64,000 nt of DNA. Source: Rhizobium skierniewicense (GTDB lineage Bacteria > Pseudomonadota > Alphaproteobacteria > Rhizobiales > Rhizobiaceae). The notes beneath the pieces are model-generated. The model had not been told where the DNA came from. It did not search any database and saw only the letters and a program-made list of their open reading frames with translations. Position 1 is the stretch's first letter, and every line of letters starts with the position of its first letter. The DNA lies in the NCBI RefSeq assembly GCF_014196515.1, contig NZ_JACIDV010000001.1:550441-614440 (forward strand), written 5' to 3'. A program made the translations under genes and the position numbers. Positions 16,307-25,076 of the stretch are shown one piece after another.

Positions 16307-17365
16307 ATGTCGGATATCCAGTTAAAGAACCTCGTCAAATCGTATGGCAATACGGTGGCGGTTGCGGGCATAGACCTGCACATCAAGCAGGGAGAGTTCT
16401 TTTCTCTGCTTGGGCCTTCCGGCTGCGGAAAGTCCACCACACTGCGCATGATCGCGGGCTTCATCCGCCCCAGTGCGGGTCAGATCCTCATTGGCTCGGA
16501 CGACGTGACCGGACTGCCGCCGGAAAAACGGGACATCGGCATCGTATTTCAGAACTACGCGATCTTTCCACATATGAATGTTGCCGAAAACATCGGATTC
16601 GGTCTGAAACTCCGGAAAAAATCACCCGCAGAAATCGATAGGGCAGTTGCCTTTGCACTCAGCCAGGTCGGCCTTGTGGGTTACGAGAACCGCTATCAGC
16701 GCCAGCTTTCCGGTGGTGAACAGCAGCGCGTGGCGCTGGCGCGCGTGCTCGTGACCGAACCGCGCATCCTGCTTCTGGACGAGCCACTGTCTGCACTCGA
16801 CAAGGCGCTGCGCGAGGAAATGAAATACTGGATCAAGGATCTGCAGAAAAAACTCGGGATCACCACCGTCTATGTCACCCACGATCAGGATGAGGCGCTG
16901 ACCATGTCCGACCGCATCGGCGTGATGCAGAAAGCCCGCGTGGAACAGGTCGGTACACCACAGGAAATCTACGAACGCCCCAAAACACTGTTCGTTACAA
17001 CCTTTATCGGCCAGTCGAATGTCATCGACGTCACGGTTAGGGGCCGGGATGGCGACCGGCTGAGTGTCGGTTTTGCAGATGTCACGGCGCTGACCCGTGC
17101 GCCAGCGACCGATATCGCTCCCGGAACCGCGGTTAAACTCGTTGTGCGCCCTGAAAACGTGATTATCGGTCAAGCCGGAACCGGCCTGCCCGCGACTGTG
17201 ATCTCGGAGACTTACCAAGGCGCTCTGGTGCGTTACCGGCTTTCCTTCGGTACCAAGGAGATCATCGCCGAACGACAAAACCAGTCTCACGTCGAACGGC
17301 TCTCACCAGGGCAGTCCGTGGGGGTGAGTTGGGACCCGGAAAGATCGGAGGCATTGATGGCCTGA
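16307..17365 (+). CDS. ABC transporter ATP-binding protein (PotA-like)
   Basis: ATPase of the polyamine-type importer, 352 aa. Walker [13 protein letters not shown]-loop FQNYAIFPHM, signature LSGGEQQRVALA, Walker B LLLDEPLSALD and the switch histidine in YVTHDQDEA are all present. The last 110 residues form a TOBE domain (PGTAVKLVVRPENVII), which in this family senses substrate or regulates transport. A weak AGGA is 3 nt from the ATG. Confidence 0.94.
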   Translation: MSDIQLKNLVKSYGNTVAVAGIDLHIKQGEFFSLLGPSGCGKSTTLRMIAGFIRPSAGQILIGSDDVTGLPPEKRDIGIVFQNYAIFPHMNVAENIGFGLKLRKKSPAEIDRAVAFALSQVGLVGYENRYQRQLSGGEQQRVALARVLVTEPRILLLDEPLSALDKALREEMKYWIKDLQKKLGITTVYVTHDQDEALTMSDRIGVMQKARVEQVGTPQEIYERPKTLFVTTFIGQSNVIDVTVRGRDGDRLSVGFADVTALTRAPATDIAPGTAVKLVVRPENVIIGQAGTGLPATVISETYQGALVRYRLSFGTKEIIAERQNQSHVERLSPGQSVGVSWDPERSEALMA

Positions 17366-17467
17366 GGGCCGCAATCGCTGAAAACAATCATTGATGAGGC
17401 GAACCGGCATGCGGGCAATGTCCGCAGCAAAGGACGCGCATTGTCTGAAGACAAGTAGGAGAATGAT

Positions 17468-19009
17468 ATGCGTATAGGAATTGATGTGGGTGGCACCAAC
17501 ACGGACGCCGCTCTGATGGACGGAGCCGCTGTTATCGGTGCATGCAAGAGCCCGACAACGGCTGACGTCGGGTCTGGTATCGTTGCCGTGATGAAAAAGC
17601 TGCTGGATATGACCGGCGTGTCTGTTACGCAGATCCAGGCGGTCATGATCGGCACAACGCACTTCACCAATGCCGTGGTTGAGCGCAAACGCCTCCTTGA
17701 AGTGGCCGCCATCCGTCTCGGTCTGCCCGCCACCAAGGGGTTGCCGCCGCTTACCGACTGGCCGCAAGACCTTGCCGACACGCTTGGTCGTCATACCTTC
17801 ATGCTGCATGGCGGCCATGAGTTCGATGGCCGCAAGATTGCGCCACTCGATGAAAAAGGTCTTTTGGAGGTGGCGCAAACCATCCGTCAGCGTGGTTTGA
17901 CGTCTGCGGCCGTGACGTCCGTATTCTCGCCGGTAAAACCGGAGATGGAGCTTCGCGCTGCCGAAATCCTGCGTGAAGAAGTGCCCGGCATCGCCCTGTC
18001 TCTCAGTCACGAAATCGGCCGCGTCGGTTTTCTCGAGCGTGAAAATGCCTCGATCATGAATGCGTCGCTGGCCGACCTTTCGAAGAAAGTCGTGTCATCG
18101 TTCCGCAATGCCCTAAAGGAGATGTCGATCACGGCGCCGTTTTATGTCAGCCAGAACGACGGGACACTGATGGCACCCGATTATGTCGAGCGCTACCCGG
18201 TGCTCACCTTCGCCTCCGGCCCCACCAACTCCATGCGTGGCGCTGCACTTTTGGCCGGAGAGAAAGAGGCCATGGTGGTCGATATTGGTGGGACGACGTC
18301 CGATGTCGGCATGTTGATGCAGGGGTTCCCGCGCGAGTCTGCCGTTGCCGTCGATATCGGTGGCGTGCGGACCAACTTTCGGATGCCGGACGTGCTGGCC
18401 ATTGGCCTTGGTGGCGGGTCGTTGGTGCGCGATGACGGAACCCGTATTGGCCCCGATTCCGTTGGCTATGAAATCACCTCGAAGGCGCTGGTCTTTGGCG
18501 GCGATATGTTGACCACGACGGATATCGTCGTCGCTGCAGGACTGGAAGATATCGGCGACAGGTCGCGCGTTGCCCATATACCGGCCAGCACCATCGAAGC
18601 CGCTCTGGCCACCATGCACCGGATGGTGGACGAAGCCGTCGACCGCATGAAGACCAGCGCAGAACCGCTACCCGTCATCCTCGTTGGCGGCGGTTCCATT
18701 CTCGTCTCCCGTGATCTCCCATCGGCCTCAAAGGTTATCAGACCGGAAAATGCGTCTGTCGCGAACGCCATCGGCGCGGCCATCGCTCAGGTCGGCGGAG
18801 AGGTTGATCGCATCTTCTCATTGGAAGGCACATCGCGCGACATCGTGCTGGCCGGTGCCAAAGCCGAAGCATCGGAACGCGCCATCAAGGCCGGTGCCGA
18901 TCCGGCATCGGTCAAGATCATGGATATCGAAGAGGTGCCGCTGGCCTATCTGCCAGGCAGTGCCACACGCATCCGCGTCAAGGCGGTCGGCGATCTGGTG
19001 ATTGGCTGA
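17468..19009 (+). CDS. Hydantoinase/oxoprolinase-family protein (HyuA-like, short form)
   Basis: ATP-dependent ring-opening enzyme subunit, 513 aa, shorter than full HyuA proteins (about 690 aa). The actin-fold phosphate loops are GIDVGGTNTDAALMDG at the N terminus and VVDIGGTTSDVGML near residue 275; the Hydant_A_N and Hydantoinase_A domains cover about 3-180 and 190-480. No HyuB-type partner is present, and in its place two DUF917 genes follow directly. The family hydrolyses 5-oxoproline, hydantoins or acetone-like substrates using ATP. Here a cyclic ureide is likely from the racemase and DUF917 neighbours. AGGAG precedes the ATG. Confidence 0.9.
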   Translation: MRIGIDVGGTNTDAALMDGAAVIGACKSPTTADVGSGIVAVMKKLLDMTGVSVTQIQAVMIGTTHFTNAVVERKRLLEVAAIRLGLPATKGLPPLTDWPQDLADTLGRHTFMLHGGHEFDGRKIAPLDEKGLLEVAQTIRQRGLTSAAVTSVFSPVKPEMELRAAEILREEVPGIALSLSHEIGRVGFLERENASIMNASLADLSKKVVSSFRNALKEMSITAPFYVSQNDGTLMAPDYVERYPVLTFASGPTNSMRGAALLAGEKEAMVVDIGGTTSDVGMLMQGFPRESAVAVDIGGVRTNFRMPDVLAIGLGGGSLVRDDGTRIGPDSVGYEITSKALVFGGDMLTTTDIVVAAGLEDIGDRSRVAHIPASTIEAALATMHRMVDEAVDRMKTSAEPLPVILVGGGSILVSRDLPSASKVIRPENASVANAIGAAIAQVGGEVDRIFSLEGTSRDIVLAGAKAEASERAIKAGADPASVKIMDIEEVPLAYLPGSATRIRVKAVGDLVIG

Positions 19010-19021
19010 GGAGCCCTGACG

Positions 19022-20110
19022 ATGAAACTCACACGCGAACATCTTGCCGATCTGGCCGTCGGCGCAGCTTTTCTTGGCACCGGGGGTGGGGGCGATCCCT
19101 ATGTTGGACGCCTGATGGTGCAGCAATGCCTGGATGAAGGGTGCGAGGTCGAACTGATCGATCCGCAGGACGTCCCCGATGATAGTCTTGTTATTCCAAC
19201 CGCCATGATGGGGGCCCCCACCGTGCTGGTGGAAAAGATACCATCGGGTGACGAAGCCATTGCCTCACTGCACCGGCTGGAAAAACGGCTCGGTCGGAAG
19301 GCGGGCTACACCATGCCCATCGAAATCGGTGGCATCAACTCGACGATCCCCCTCGTCGTCGGCGCACGACTGGGCCTGCCCATTGTCGATGCAGATGGCA
19401 TGGGCCGCGCCTTTCCTTATCTGGAAATGGAAACATTCGGCGTCTACGGCATTTCAGGCTCTCCGATGGCCGTCAGCAATGAATGGGGGGATTGCGCCCT
19501 GATCGAGGCTGTCGACAACCGTCAGATGGAATGGCTGTCACGCGCCGTCGCCATGCGCATGGGTGGCTGCGCCTATATCGCAGAATATGCGATGACCGGT
19601 GCGGAGGTAAAACGCACGGCCATACCCAACACGCTGACACTTGCTATTCGGATTGGCGAGGTGATGCGCAAGGCGCGTGACGAGCACCTCAACCCCATCG
19701 AAGCGCTCTTAGGTTTTCTGCCATCAACGCTCTATCGTTATGGACGCGTCATCTTTTCCGGCAAGATCACGGATGTCATGCGTGAAACGCGGGCGGGCTT
19801 CACCATGGGGCGGGCGCGCATCGATGGCATCGCTCCCTTTTCCTCGCAGATGGACATCGAGATCCAGAACGAGAACCTGATCGCCCGTGTCGATGGCAAG
19901 GTCAAGGCCATCGTGCCGGACCTGATCTGCATCATGAACACCGAAACGGCCGAGCCGATCACCAACGAGAATCTTCGCTACGGGCAGCGGGTGACTGTTG
20001 TTGCCGTCTCCGTGCCGGAAATCATGCGCACGCCCGAAGCGCTCGCCGTGTTCGGACCCGCCTGCTTCGGGCTTAAAGAGCCCTTTACCTCGATAGAGGA
20101 GATCGATTGA
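19022..20110 (+). CDS. DUF917 / S-methyl-thiohydantoin desulfurase-like protein, copy 1
   Basis: Cytoplasmic protein, 362 aa, of the DUF917 family, which Pfam now names after an S-methyl thiohydantoin desulfurase. The conserved blocks are LGTGGGGDPYVGRL near residue 19, VLVEKIPSGDE, EIGGINS and the acidic IVDADGMGRAFPYLEMETF. It is one of two tandem paralogues of equal length and is separated from the HyuA-like gene by 12 bp. Enzyme activity on a hydantoin or thiohydantoin ring is inferred from family and context; the exact reaction is unknown. Confidence 0.88.
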   Translation: MKLTREHLADLAVGAAFLGTGGGGDPYVGRLMVQQCLDEGCEVELIDPQDVPDDSLVIPTAMMGAPTVLVEKIPSGDEAIASLHRLEKRLGRKAGYTMPIEIGGINSTIPLVVGARLGLPIVDADGMGRAFPYLEMETFGVYGISGSPMAVSNEWGDCALIEAVDNRQMEWLSRAVAMRMGGCAYIAEYAMTGAEVKRTAIPNTLTLAIRIGEVMRKARDEHLNPIEALLGFLPSTLYRYGRVIFSGKITDVMRETRAGFTMGRARIDGIAPFSSQMDIEIQNENLIARVDGKVKAIVPDLICIMNTETAEPITNENLRYGQRVTVVAVSVPEIMRTPEALAVFGPACFGLKEPFTSIEEID

Positions 20111-20111
20111 T

Positions 20112-21200
20112 ATGAACATCATCACGGATCAGGATCTCGACGACCTCGCAGTTGGTGCTGCCGTTCTGGGAACGGGTGGGGGCGGCGATCCCTATATCGG
20201 CAAAATGCTGGCCAAGGCTGCTATTGAAAAATACGGTCCTGTCTATCTCATGCATCTGCAAGACGTTCCCGATGAAATCGCTGTCGTCGCTTGCGGCGCG
20301 ATGGGCGCCCCGACTATCCTCATTGAAAAGATTCCCTCGGGCGATGAGGGTGACCTGGCACTCGATAGCTATGAAGACCACACCGGTGTGGATATCGACG
20401 CGCTCATTCCCTTCGAGGCAGGCGGCATCAATTCGATGGTTCCGATCATCATGGCTGCTCGAAAACGCATACCGGTCATCGACGCCGACGGCATGGGGCG
20501 TGCTTTCCCACAGCTCGAGATGGAAACCTTCAATGTCTATGGCGTTTCAGCCAGCCCTATTGCCATTGCTGACGAGCGTGGCAATTGCGTGTTGATAGAA
20601 ACCCGTGACGCTGGAAAGGCTGAATGGCTGGCGAGGGGGGTGACCATCCGCATGGGCGGACAGGCCTATATCGTCAATTACGGCATGGACGGAAAAACGG
20701 CAAAGCGCGTTTCTGTTCCTGCCACCATGTCGCTTGCCATCGGTATCGGACGCACGCTCCGCGAGGCGATCGGCAGTCATGACGATCCGGTGGCCGCATT
20801 GATTGCGTTCTTCGCTGGCACGCATTACGGACACGCCGAGATCATCGCGTCCGGAAAAGTCGTCGATGTTGCCCGCAAGGAGGAAAACGGCTGGTCGGTG
20901 GGCATTGTGACGATCGAACCCTTCGATGCATCGCACCCGAACATCAAAATCCGCATACAAAATGAGAATCTTGTAGCAGAAGATGAAAATGGCAAGGTTC
21001 TGGCCATCGTTCCCGACCTGATAACGGTGCTGGATCTGGACACGGCCGAAGCCATTACGACGGAGCGACTTCGATATGGTCAGCGTGTCAACGTGCTCGC
21101 GGTCAGGGTCCCGCCGATCATGCGGACGCCGGAAGCGTTGGCGGTCTTCGGCCCTTCAGCTTTCGGCCTACCCCATACCTATAGACCGTTAGGGGCTTGA
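20112..21200 (+). CDS. DUF917 / S-methyl-thiohydantoin desulfurase-like protein, copy 2
   Basis: Second DUF917 protein, 362 aa, starting 1 nt after the stop of copy 1. It shares LGTGGGGDPYIGKMLAK, APTILIEKIPSGDEG, EAGGINS and VIDADGMGRAFPQLEMETF with copy 1, and the shared C-terminal block RYGQRV...PEALAVFGP. The two are clearly diverged paralogues, so they may form a hetero-oligomer or act on different ring substituents. GAGGAG inside the end of copy 1 is the likely ribosome site, which makes the pair translationally coupled. Confidence 0.88.
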   Translation: MNIITDQDLDDLAVGAAVLGTGGGGDPYIGKMLAKAAIEKYGPVYLMHLQDVPDEIAVVACGAMGAPTILIEKIPSGDEGDLALDSYEDHTGVDIDALIPFEAGGINSMVPIIMAARKRIPVIDADGMGRAFPQLEMETFNVYGVSASPIAIADERGNCVLIETRDAGKAEWLARGVTIRMGGQAYIVNYGMDGKTAKRVSVPATMSLAIGIGRTLREAIGSHDDPVAALIAFFAGTHYGHAEIIASGKVVDVARKEENGWSVGIVTIEPFDASHPNIKIRIQNENLVAEDENGKVLAIVPDLITVLDLDTAEAITTERLRYGQRVNVLAVRVPPIMRTPEALAVFGPSAFGLPHTYRPLGA

Positions 21201-21235
21201 CGAATGATCGACTAGAGGACCTGATAGAGGTCGAA

Positions 21236-21250
21236 GCAGGACAGTCCTGC
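21236..21250. promoter_or_regulatory. Perfect palindrome upstream of the LuxR/MalT-type regulator gene
   Basis: GCAGGACAGTCCTGC is a perfect 15-bp palindrome with a single central base, 20 bp before the regulator ATG at 21271. A one-base loop cannot form a stable RNA hairpin, so a protein-binding site is more likely, possibly for autoregulation. Confidence 0.4.
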
Positions 21251-21270
21251 GGTCTTAAAAGAGCATACCG

Positions 21271-24000
21271 ATGCAGAACTCCGGTCTGAGCGAAAAGGCA
21301 CAGCAGGTCAAAACGGCTGCTGAGCGCACCAAGGTTGGATCGCGCTTTCGCCCCCCGCGCATGTTGTTCAACGGGATAGAACGACCCTACCTGCTGTCGA
21401 AGCTTCTGGATGGGCTTGCAAGGCAGATCGTAATTTTGCGCGCGCCGCCGGGTTTCGGCAAGACGGCGCTGATGAAGGCTGCCTATGATCGGATTTCCGC
21501 GGGAACGCTTCGTCTTCCGGGCGGATGCGAAACGCCTATCGCGCACTGCGCATGGTTGACCCTGTCTTTGCCGCAATCACCGGAGGATTTCGTCGCAGAC
21601 CTGCGGCAAGCGCTCGATCTTCCCAGGGGAGAAGAGACCGGCAATGCTCTGATGGAAACAATGGAAGCGGTCGGACTCCGCAGCGGCGTCACCATCCTGT
21701 TTATCGATAATGTCGATGATGTCGGCGGTCAAAACCGTTCTCTGGAAGAGATGGTGCTATCGGCGCCGGATAATCTTCGTATCGCTCTCGCATCCTTGCG
21801 TCCCGCGCCGATCCCCATCGCTCGCCTGAAGGCGGCTGGCACCCTGAGCGAGATAAGTGCAGGCGACATGCTCTTTGGGCGCTCCGAGCTTCAACGGTTG
21901 TCGGCTCGTTCGCAGACGACAGCGTCGATTGATCACCTGATGGAGGTGACGAGGGGTTGGCCAGCCCTGACGCAACTCGCTACCCTTCCGTCGCAGGGAG
22001 AGCAAGGAACACCTTTGGCCGGGCAGAATGCGGACATGGTCGGGTTCGTGCGAGAAACAATCAGCAGCCAGTTATCTCCTAACCTTTGCAATCTCCTTCG
22101 GAAAATGGCCGTCTTCGATGAGTTTCGATTGGACCTTGCTGCTGATCTCGGCGCCGAGCAGCTGCTGCCCGACGACCTCGCGATGATCGAGACCCTCAAC
22201 CCGGTTATCGAAAAAAATGCGGGCGGATGGCTCACGCTTCATCCGGTGTTACGTTCCTGTCTGGCTGAAGATACGCCGGGTGCGCCCGCAAACAACGGTC
22301 GGACGTTGCACCGACAGGCCGCAATCTGGTTTGCGACTCAGGGCTTTCTTGAGCAGGCGGTCTCGCATGCGGCGCGTAGCGGTGACTTTCGAATGGCAGA
22401 GGAAATCATCGATCAAGCTGGCGGTGTCGACATCTTCCTCCGGGCCGGACACAAGGTGTTGGAACATCTGATCGATAATTTTCCGCCAGAGGTTTTGCAT
22501 GCTTCTCCGGGACTCGCGGTGTGTTACGCGGTCGTCCTGTCCAAGCGTGGGAATGCGACAGCCGGACGGGAGCGGTTGGACCTGCTGAAAGAAAAAGACG
22601 ACTGGTCGCCCGTTGCGCTTGCGGCGGTCAATCGCAATGTTTTGGATCACATCGATAGCCTGATTGATGTGTATGTAGACCGCAGGATGAATGTGGCCCA
22701 GGCGCAACGTCTGGAACAGGTTGCGGCAGGGCTGCCACCCCATGCGACGTGGGAACTGGCTTGGATTCATAATCATCTGTGCATCGTTTACACGCGCTTG
22801 GGCGATATCGAGGCTGCGCGGCGCACTGCGCTCAAAGCACTCGGCTATTATCGCGAGGAGAAAGCGACTTACGCACAGGTCTTCATGCTGGTCCACCTCG
22901 GTCTGGTTGGATCGCTTGCAGGCGAATTTTCCTCCGCACTTCAGTTTTGCAGAGAGGCCGAGGCCCTTGTCGAAAGCAAACATTGGAGTGATCGCAATCT
23001 TTTGGCTATTACCCGGCTTGCCTGCGCCGATGTGCTTTACCATCAAGGCGAAGTCCAGCTTGTCGAAGCCATGCTCAATGAATGCATGGAGCCCCTGGTG
23101 CGTGGAGAAAGCTGGGTAGACCTGTATACGCGCCTTTTCTCGCTGCTTTCACGTAGCCGCCTGCACATAACGGGCTTCGATAGCGCTGTTGCGGCAATCG
23201 ATAAAGCAGAAGAGGTCGCCGTTGAGCGCGCCATGCCGCGCTTGAAGGTTGCCGCCGGGATTATGCGGATCGATCTGCTGGTCAGGGTTGGCATGATCGA
23301 GTCCGCCGGACAGGCGGGTGAAAAAGTGGTGGCGATGCGGGCGAAAGCGGATCCGAACAACTGGACGTGGAGAGAGGACTATGATTATGAAATTGCTTCA
23401 TCCAGGCTAGCCATCGTTCTCGGGCACAGCCAGATAGCGCTGGATGCCGTCGAGACATTAATTCGCAAAAGTTCAATTCAAGGGCAGGGTTATCATCGAC
23501 TGATTGCCGAAATCATCGCCGTGAGAGCGGCATGGAAAGCCGGGCAACAGGACAAGGCCCTGTCCTACTTGCAATCGGCAATCGCTCTTGCCCGTGCCCA
23601 TCAGGCAACACAGTTCTTCATTGATGAAGGGTCGGATTTCGCTGTGATATTGCGGGCAATTGTGCGTCGTTTCGGACTGAAAGCGTTCAGTGTTGATGCC
23701 GTGGAGTTTATGAGTCGCATCGTTGGTCGTGATTTTCAGCGCCCACCCAAATCGGTGACGGTCGTTCAGGAACGCAAGGATAGGATCCCGCCATCTGCGG
23801 GCCTGTTGAGCAACAGGGAAACAGGTGTATTGAAGCTTCTGGTGGATGGTCGCAGCAACAAGGAAATGGCACGGGCGCTGGATATTTCCGAGGCGACCGT
23901 CAAATTTCACTTGAAGAATATCTATACGAAGCTGGGGGTAAGCCGGCGGGGCATGGCCGTGTCATTGAGCAATCAGCTCAATCTTACAACACAACAATAG
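21271..24000 (+). CDS. MalT/LAL-type LuxR-family transcriptional regulator
   Basis: Large signal-transducing transcription factor, 909 aa. The N-terminal STAND-type ATPase has Walker A APPGFGKT at residues 58-65 and a Walker B-like ILFIDNVDD near 148. A helical, TPR-like middle covers about 350-800, and the C-terminal LuxR-type helix-turn-helix lies at about 845-900 (LSNRETGVLKLLVDGRSNKE, then ATVKFHLKNIYTKLGV). Proteins of this design bind ATP and an inducer and then oligomerise on DNA to activate. It follows the DUF917 operon by 70 bp on the same strand and is probably its activator, perhaps sensing the imported compound. Confidence 0.9.
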   Translation: MQNSGLSEKAQQVKTAAERTKVGSRFRPPRMLFNGIERPYLLSKLLDGLARQIVILRAPPGFGKTALMKAAYDRISAGTLRLPGGCETPIAHCAWLTLSLPQSPEDFVADLRQALDLPRGEETGNALMETMEAVGLRSGVTILFIDNVDDVGGQNRSLEEMVLSAPDNLRIALASLRPAPIPIARLKAAGTLSEISAGDMLFGRSELQRLSARSQTTASIDHLMEVTRGWPALTQLATLPSQGEQGTPLAGQNADMVGFVRETISSQLSPNLCNLLRKMAVFDEFRLDLAADLGAEQLLPDDLAMIETLNPVIEKNAGGWLTLHPVLRSCLAEDTPGAPANNGRTLHRQAAIWFATQGFLEQAVSHAARSGDFRMAEEIIDQAGGVDIFLRAGHKVLEHLIDNFPPEVLHASPGLAVCYAVVLSKRGNATAGRERLDLLKEKDDWSPVALAAVNRNVLDHIDSLIDVYVDRRMNVAQAQRLEQVAAGLPPHATWELAWIHNHLCIVYTRLGDIEAARRTALKALGYYREEKATYAQVFMLVHLGLVGSLAGEFSSALQFCREAEALVESKHWSDRNLLAITRLACADVLYHQGEVQLVEAMLNECMEPLVRGESWVDLYTRLFSLLSRSRLHITGFDSAVAAIDKAEEVAVERAMPRLKVAAGIMRIDLLVRVGMIESAGQAGEKVVAMRAKADPNNWTWREDYDYEIASSRLAIVLGHSQIALDAVETLIRKSSIQGQGYHRLIAEIIAVRAAWKAGQQDKALSYLQSAIALARAHQATQFFIDEGSDFAVILRAIVRRFGLKAFSVDAVEFMSRIVGRDFQRPPKSVTVVQERKDRIPPSAGLLSNRETGVLKLLVDGRSNKEMARALDISEATVKFHLKNIYTKLGVSRRGMAVSLSNQLNLTTQQ

Positions 24001-24320
24001 CGCGAAGGCTCTTGCATTGTCGCACCTGAGCGCTCGCATCGAACTGTATGACCATGTGAAATCTCATCCTTCACGAACAAAAATGAGAGGAGACGCCCAA
24101 AAATGAACTATATTCATGGCTTATCCGTTGAAGGCTTTGCGGTTGATGGCTACGACTTTCGATAAAATTCATCGTCGACTCCAACCTGGATTTGTTTCGT
24201 TTTTTTGAGCTAGATATGGGCGCCATACTGTTCTAGATAAGCGGATATAATGTCGCTTTTTTAGATTTTCGTGTTGTAGTTGTTGCTTCTGTATGGATAT
24301 TCTATCCTTTAAAAAGTGTG
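24001..24320. other. Leader region of the polysaccharide locus
   Basis: About 320 bp without a normal-sized gene between the regulator and the first glycosyltransferase. A perfect -10 hexamer TATAAT lies at 24246-24251, 70 bp before the next gene, with no recognisable -35. The segment is clearly more AT-rich than the catabolic region before it. It also holds the small frame at 24103-24165. Confidence 0.4.
24103..24165 (+). CDS. Possible 20-codon small protein or leader peptide
   Basis: A short frame reading MNYIHGLSVEGFAVDGYDFR and then stop is preceded by AGAGGAG at about 10 nt. It lies upstream of the polysaccharide genes and is far too short for normal gene calls. The good ribosome site is the only evidence for translation; no family is recognised. 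Confidence 0.25.
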   Translation: MNYIHGLSVEGFAVDGYDFR

Positions 24321-25076
24321 ATGAGTGGGGATTTCTTGGAGACATTCGGCTTATATGTTATCAACTTGGACCGATCTGCGGATCGGTGGGAGGCGATACG
24401 TGTTCAGGCCGAAAAATTTGGTTTGAACGTCGAGCGCGTGAGTGGAGTTGACGGGAACAAGGTCTGTGCGGATTCCTGGGTCGATGCTGACGAGAGCAAA
24501 TTTATCGTCAGAAACGGGCGCAATATGCTTCCTGGCGAATACGGATGTTACAAAGCTCACCTGTCTGTGCTCGAGACATTCGTCTCAAGCGGCTATACAA
24601 ATGCCATCGTGATAGAAGACGATATCGAACTGACAGAGGATTTTTTGCCCCGGGTGGCGGCCATCCGCAGTGGACTGCCGTCTGCCGAAATCGTAAAGCT
24701 ATTGAACCACCGGACAAAAGGTTTTCGGGAAGTCGCGGTGACCACTTTCGGCGACAGGATCGGTCGTTGTCTTCACGGTCCGCAAGGATCGGCGGCGTGT
24801 TATTTGGTGACACGCGAGGGCGCCAGAAAGATGCTCAGCGAAATGCAGATGATACGTTACCCTTATGACATTACGCTTGAGCGCGGCTGGAAAACCGGCG
24901 TTGAAGTATATACCGTCAAAAGCAACATTGTGGAATTATCGACACATTCAATCGATAGTCAAATTGCCAACCGCGAGCAGTATCGTGCGGTGAAAATACG
25001 AGGACTTCGTAAGATGTCGACCCATCTCATCAGAGCGATCGAGTACCTGCGTCGGATTCGGTACGCGCTATCGTGA
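24321..25076 (+). CDS. Glycosyltransferase family 25 (LPS biosynthesis)
   Basis: Cytoplasmic glycosyltransferase, 251 aa, of family GT25, used in LPS core or O-chain assembly. It has the family start YVINLDRSADRWEAI and the metal/nucleotide-sugar motif VIEDDIEL near residue 97, followed by an alpha-helical C terminus. The start is uncertain: GTG 24318 and ATG 24321 have a poor ribosome site, while TTG 24336 has GGGGA 5 nt upstream and would place the family motif closer to the N terminus. It overlaps the next gene by 4 bp. Confidence 0.88.
   Translation: MSGDFLETFGLYVINLDRSADRWEAIRVQAEKFGLNVERVSGVDGNKVCADSWVDADESKFIVRNGRNMLPGEYGCYKAHLSVLETFVSSGYTNAIVIEDDIELTEDFLPRVAAIRSGLPSAEIVKLLNHRTKGFREVAVTTFGDRIGRCLHGPQGSAACYLVTREGARKMLSEMQMIRYPYDITLERGWKTGVEVYTVKSNIVELSTHSIDSQIANREQYRAVKIRGLRKMSTHLIRAIEYLRRIRYALS

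Noticed and set aside
22249..23046. 265-codon minus-strand frame inside the MalT-type regulator gene
   Set aside because: It is antisense to the helical middle domain and has no motif or ribosome site.
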